Below are positions 61,157 through 64,000 of a stretch of 64,000 nt of DNA, piece by piece; position 1 is the stretch's first letter, and each line of letters opens with the position of its first letter. The notes below the pieces were generated by a model. That model made no database searches, was not told the origin of the DNA, and saw only the letters and a list, made by a program, of their open reading frames with translations. This DNA is from Parapedobacter sp037190485 (GTDB lineage Bacteria > Bacteroidota > Bacteroidia > Sphingobacteriales > Sphingobacteriaceae), in contig JBBCJB010000002.1 of NCBI GenBank assembly GCA_037190485.1, positions 248,001 to 312,000 of the forward strand, given 5' to 3'. The position numbers were made by a program, and so were the translations under genes.

Positions 61157-61218
61157 AAAATCCAAATATTTAACAGTAATAACAAAAACAAACTACTTTC
61201 CAATCGCTAAACTAACAA

Positions 61219-61226
61219 CAAAAATA
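61219..61226 (-). promoter_or_regulatory. -7 promoter element of nirB (TATTTTTG)
   Basis: This exact TAnnTTTG match on the minus strand lies 62 bp before the nirB ATG, in the very AT-rich divergent region. I found no CTAC-N7-GTAG site here. Confidence 0.45.
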
Positions 61227-61325
61227 TAAAATAGGTTATTTTTTGCTACTTTTACAGCATTATTTTAATTTTTTCAAAAACAATACTAAATTTTAAGCTA
61301 CATTTATCAATATTTCAATCATAAA

Positions 61326-62090
61326 ATGGAAAATATGCACAAAAAACTTACATTGATTGGCGCAGGTCCTGGCGACCCGGAGCTACTGACCCTAAAAGCA
61401 TATCGAATTATTGAAAAATCGGAAGTGATCCTTTACGACAACCTGGTGAATCGGGAAATATTGGACATCGCCCCGACGGAAACGGAGAAAATCTATGTGG
61501 GAAAAATCCCCTACAAACGCTTTACGCACCAAGACCGTATCCACGAGCTTATCGACCACTATGGCAACCGCAACAAAAGCGTCGTGAGGTTAAAGGGAGG
61601 CGATCCGTTCATCTTTGGCCGCGGATTCGAGGAGCTGCTATTCGCGCGCCGCCACGGTTTTGATGTCCAATACGTACCGGGCATCAGCAGCATGCAGGCT
61701 ATCGGCACCTGCGGGATCCCGCTTACCCACCGGGGCGTGAGCGACGGGGTTTGGGCCGTTACGGGCACCAAATCAGACCATGCCCTTTCGGGCGACGTGG
61801 CGCTCGCCCTGCAGAGCCGCTCCACGCTCGTCATCTATATGGGCATGAACAAATTGGATACCATCGCGACCCTATACACGTTGCACGGTGCCGGCGACAC
61901 CCCGGCCGCCTTGGTCCAGGAAGCCACCACACCGCGCCAGAAAGTGGTATACACCACCGCTTCCAGGCTCGCGGATGCCGCTTACGAAAGCAGGCTGACC
62001 CATCCTGCACTGATCGTCATCGGCGAAGTCACGCAGTTGGCATCACTTGCCGCGGCACAAGCACATTACGCTGTCAATCGAGTGGTTTAG
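61326..62090 (+). CDS. cobA: Uroporphyrinogen-III C-methyltransferase (SUMT)
   Basis: The 254-residue protein has SUMT motifs: KLTLIGAGPGDPELLTLKA (11-25 region), VVRLKGGDPFIFGRGFEE, PGISSMQAIGTCGIPLTHRG and MGMNKLDTIA. It methylates uroporphyrinogen III twice with S-adenosylmethionine to give precorrin-2, the route to siroheme. It is divergent from nirB, a siroheme enzyme. It lacks the CysG dehydrogenase/chelatase domain, so that step must be encoded elsewhere. Start ATG 61326 is preceded by a strongly AT-rich leader. Confidence 0.93.
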   Translation: MENMHKKLTLIGAGPGDPELLTLKAYRIIEKSEVILYDNLVNREILDIAPTETEKIYVGKIPYKRFTHQDRIHELIDHYGNRNKSVVRLKGGDPFIFGRGFEELLFARRHGFDVQYVPGISSMQAIGTCGIPLTHRGVSDGVWAVTGTKSDHALSGDVALALQSRSTLVIYMGMNKLDTIATLYTLHGAGDTPAALVQEATTPRQKVVYTTASRLADAAYESRLTHPALIVIGEVTQLASLAAAQAHYAVNRVV

Positions 62091-62113
62091 GCTTCGTGGG
62101 AATCCGGAAAGCC

Positions 62114-63013
62114 TTAGCCCAGCGAATTCCACAATGTGAACGACGAGGTAAGCACGATCAGCACCCCGACGGCGACGAACAATACCTTTTGGGGTACGCG
62201 CTTCGTGAGGTACGCGCCGAAGGGCGCGGCCACGGACCCGCCGACGATCAGGCCCAGGATGATCTGCCAGCTCTGGATCCCGGTGAAGTAGATCAGGATG
62301 CCGGCGGTGAAATAGGTTACGAAAAACTCGGCGGTGTTGACCGTGCCGATGACTTTATCGGGCGCATTGCCCTGGCTGATCAGGTTGGACGTGACGATGG
62401 GCCCCCAGCCGCCGCCGCCGATGGCATCGAAGAACCCGCCGAAGAGCGCCAATAGCGGGGCACGCTTCACGTTCCGCTTGATCTCCATTTTCTTGCGGAA
62501 CGCCTTCCGCAGGATGACGATGCCCAGCACCACCAAATACGCGCTGATGAACGGCTTGACCGCCCCACCGTCCAGCACGGCCCCCAACAAAAAGGCACCG
62601 GCCGAAGCGCTCAGGACGCCCGGGATGACCAAGCGGAAGAAAAGGGATTTGTCGAAGTTACCGAATTTGATGTGCGACAGGCCCGACACGCCCGTGGTGA
62701 ATATCTCGGCCGAATGGACGGCCGCCGAAGCCAATCGCGGGGAAAGCCCGAACCCGAGCAGCACGGCGTTTGACGTGGCACCATAGGCCATCCCCAACGC
62801 GCCGTCAACGACCTGTGCCAGGAAACCGGCCAATACGAACCAAAAAAACGTGCTCGTCACCTGGAAGTCGCTCGCCTCGGCCGATGGCAGGTATTTCACG
62901 ACCACGATACCGATCAGCAGCGCCTTGAGGAAAATGATGCCACCCGAAATGTGCCTGGTCGTAATGCGATTTGCCGTAAAGTTGGCCAATTTGGCGCTGA
63001 TTGCTTGGATCAT
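62114..63013 (-). CDS. TauE/SafE-family sulfite/organosulfonate exporter-type permease
   Basis: The 299-residue protein has eight or so membrane segments in two related halves (FLAQVVDGALGMAYGATSNA and GGFFDAIGGGGWGPIVTSNL), the repeated signature of TauE/SafE proteins. The family moves sulfite, sulfoacetate or related anions. A weak CTAC-like operator and TACCTTTG promoter lie just upstream. The context of siroheme, nitrite reductase and cysE genes suits sulfur assimilation. The direction of transport is unknown. Confidence 0.88.
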   Translation of the reverse strand: MIQAISAKLANFTANRITTRHISGGIIFLKALLIGIVVVKYLPSAEASDFQVTSTFFWFVLAGFLAQVVDGALGMAYGATSNAVLLGFGLSPRLASAAVHSAEIFTTGVSGLSHIKFGNFDKSLFFRLVIPGVLSASAGAFLLGAVLDGGAVKPFISAYLVVLGIVILRKAFRKKMEIKRNVKRAPLLALFGGFFDAIGGGGWGPIVTSNLISQGNAPDKVIGTVNTAEFFVTYFTAGILIYFTGIQSWQIILGLIVGGSVAAPFGAYLTKRVPQKVLFVAVGVLIVLTSSFTLWNSLG

Positions 63014-63021
63014 ATCGGCGA

Positions 63022-63055
63022 CAAAGGTAAATAAAGTCTATTAAAATGATGGATT
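63022..63055 (-). promoter_or_regulatory. Promoter and degenerate operator (site H) of the TauE/SafE gene
   Basis: The -7 element TACCTTTG occupies 63022-63029, eight bases before the ATG. The half-site AAAGTCTAT at 63033 is followed at the same spacing by GATGGATTT, a poor match to GTAGACTTT. It fits the regulon only as a weak member. Confidence 0.4.
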
Positions 63056-63118
63056 TAATTTGCATTTATTTTCTGTTTTTCCCCCGGTTGCGGCGGCTCA
63101 TCGTTTCTTATTTAGAAT

Positions 63119-63142
63119 AAGTCTATTTAATTTCTATATTTG
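63119..63142 (+). promoter_or_regulatory. Promoter and half operator (site I) of the second ECF sigma gene
   Basis: The -7 element TATATTTG occupies 63135-63142, 25 bp before the GTG start. The half-site AAGTCTAT at 63119 matches the left arm of the operator consensus, but the right arm is missing. Confidence 0.4.
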
Positions 63143-63167
63143 TCGCGTTTCAACAACGCAAGATAAC

Positions 63168-63710
63168 GTGGATCGCGAAGATTTGGTGTTTCAGGACAAA
63201 CGTACGGTCGATTGGCTCGATGAGCGGCTTTTTAAGTCGCTGTTTGACCAATATTGGAAACGGCTGTATGGTTTCTGCATGCACCACATCCCGGATACCG
63301 ACGATGCCCAGGAAATCATCCAGCAGGTGTTCCTGTCGTTGTGGGAACGGCGGGATCGCTTGGACATCGACGTCAATATCGGCCATTACCTGTTCAGCGC
63401 CGTGCGCCGTCGAATCGCCCGTTATTATCGCGACCGGGCCTTTGCGCGCGAACGGCTTTCGTATGCGAACGATTTTTGCGAAGAAACCAACAACACCGAA
63501 GAAACCATCCTGTTCAACGATATCCAGCGATATATCGACAGCCTGGTACACCGACTGCCCTGTCGTTGCCAGCAGGTTTACACACTGAGCCGGAACAGCG
63601 GATTGACCATTCCCGAGATTGCCAGGCAATTGGGGATTTCTGAGAAAACAGCGGAAGCACACCTGACGAAAGCCCTGAAAATCCTCAAAGCGGCCATCAA
63701 ATCCGCCTGA
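63168..63710 (+). CDS. ECF sigma-70 factor (FecI-like), second copy
   Basis: From the GTG at 63168 the product is 180 residues. Region 2 is FDQYWKRLYGFCMHHIPDT and EIIQQVFLSLWERRDRLDID; region 4 is LPCRCQQVYTLSRNSGLTIP and ARQLGISEKTAEAHLTKALK. Upstream frames begin before the promoter and are rejected. It is followed by a FecR-type gene, so it should control a TonB-linked transporter lying beyond the window. Confidence 0.9.
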   Translation: MDREDLVFQDKRTVDWLDERLFKSLFDQYWKRLYGFCMHHIPDTDDAQEIIQQVFLSLWERRDRLDIDVNIGHYLFSAVRRRIARYYRDRAFARERLSYANDFCEETNNTEETILFNDIQRYIDSLVHRLPCRCQQVYTLSRNSGLTIPEIARQLGISEKTAEAHLTKALKILKAAIKSA

Positions 63711-63783
63711 AGCAAAAAAAGTTTCGTCAGGCTAAGGGTAACCGACCGTTTTTGGAACTACTTCCCAAAAACAGGCGAAACGA

Positions 63784-64000
63784 ATGGACATCGATCAGGG
63801 GGTATTGCAGCGGTATTGGCTCGGGCAATGTACGGATGCCGAACGGAAACAGGTCGAAGACTGGCTCGAGGCCGGCGAACCGCCACTGGAATACGCCATA
63901 CACGGGTCGGTTGATGCGGATCGGGTTGGACTTGACCTTTGGAATGCGCTTGAGCGATCGATCGGTGCCGCACCGAGCCAGCCGCGCCGCGTGGGGCGCC
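63784..64000 (+). CDS. FecR-type anti-sigma factor, N-terminal fragment
   Basis: The first 72 codons are present and read MDIDQGVLQRYWLGQCTDAE then RKQVEDWLEAGEPP. This is the typical cytoplasmic sigma-binding start of FecR-like proteins (compare LVWRYLAGEATAAERRALQEW in the copy at 36946). The membrane helix and FecR domain lie beyond the window edge. It follows the sigma gene by 73 bp on the same strand. Confidence 0.8.
   Translation, partial: MDIDQGVLQRYWLGQCTDAERKQVEDWLEAGEPPLEYAIHGSVDADRVGLDLWNALERSIGAAPSQPRRVGR

Overview
The window is chromosomal DNA from a member of the Bacteroidota, most likely a high-GC Sphingobacteriaceae (a Parapedobacter-like genus would fit; the genus is inference). 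The evidence is SusC/SusD pairs, TlpA proteins with a DUF4369 N-terminus, FecI/FecR-type sigma/anti-sigma pairs, and many promoters with the phylum-specific -7 element TAnnTTTG. I see no rRNA, tRNA, CRISPR array, complete insertion sequence or prophage.

Layout: 1-12.5 kb carries the start of a SusC gene with a LacI regulator, a NUMOD repeat protein, hydrolases, a YbjJ-like MFS transporter, a 162-bp MITE-like element, and a divergent amino-sugar pair (NagB fused to a PIG-L domain; GH109). Next are a methionine aminotransferase with an XRE regulator, a CPA2 antiporter and a LytS/LytTR-type two-component pair. At 17-24.6 kb lies a sulfur locus: a TonB receptor divergent from a family 2A encapsulin shell gene and its cysteine desulfurase cargo, then an SDR and a PhyH dioxygenase. 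At 24.6-47 kb there are two M14 peptidases (one fused to an aminotransferase), two SusC-SusD-TlpA operons, and an ECF sigma/FecR pair beside a stand-alone NIL-domain protein. At 47-54 kb is a TetR-controlled RND pump whose permease is fused to its outer-membrane channel. At 54-64 kb are cysE with a secreted deformylase, an Fnr-like regulator, nirB-nirD-focA, SUMT, TauE/SafE, and a second ECF sigma/FecR pair.

The unifying observation is regulatory. A palindrome of the form CTAC-N7-GTAG recurs at seven places (12.6, 19.7, 23.6, 27.9, 39.2, 47.1 and 56.1 kb). Each copy sits at or just upstream of a TAnnTTTG promoter, and weaker versions precede TauE/SafE and the second sigma gene. The genes next to it are largely sulfur genes: methionine aminotransferase, encapsulin-side TonB receptor, NIL protein, SusCD/TlpA, serine acetyltransferase and TauE/SafE. 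Three of these promoters are followed at once by tiny open frames rich in Cys and Met codons. Two of those three are then followed by an intrinsic terminator and a conserved covarying hairpin.

Together this suggests a sulfur-starvation regulon with a possible Cys/Met-codon attenuation layer. It would link import, peptide processing, cysteine synthesis and sulfur handling in an encapsulin compartment. The gene families are established; the regulon and the attenuators are inferred from sequence pattern alone.
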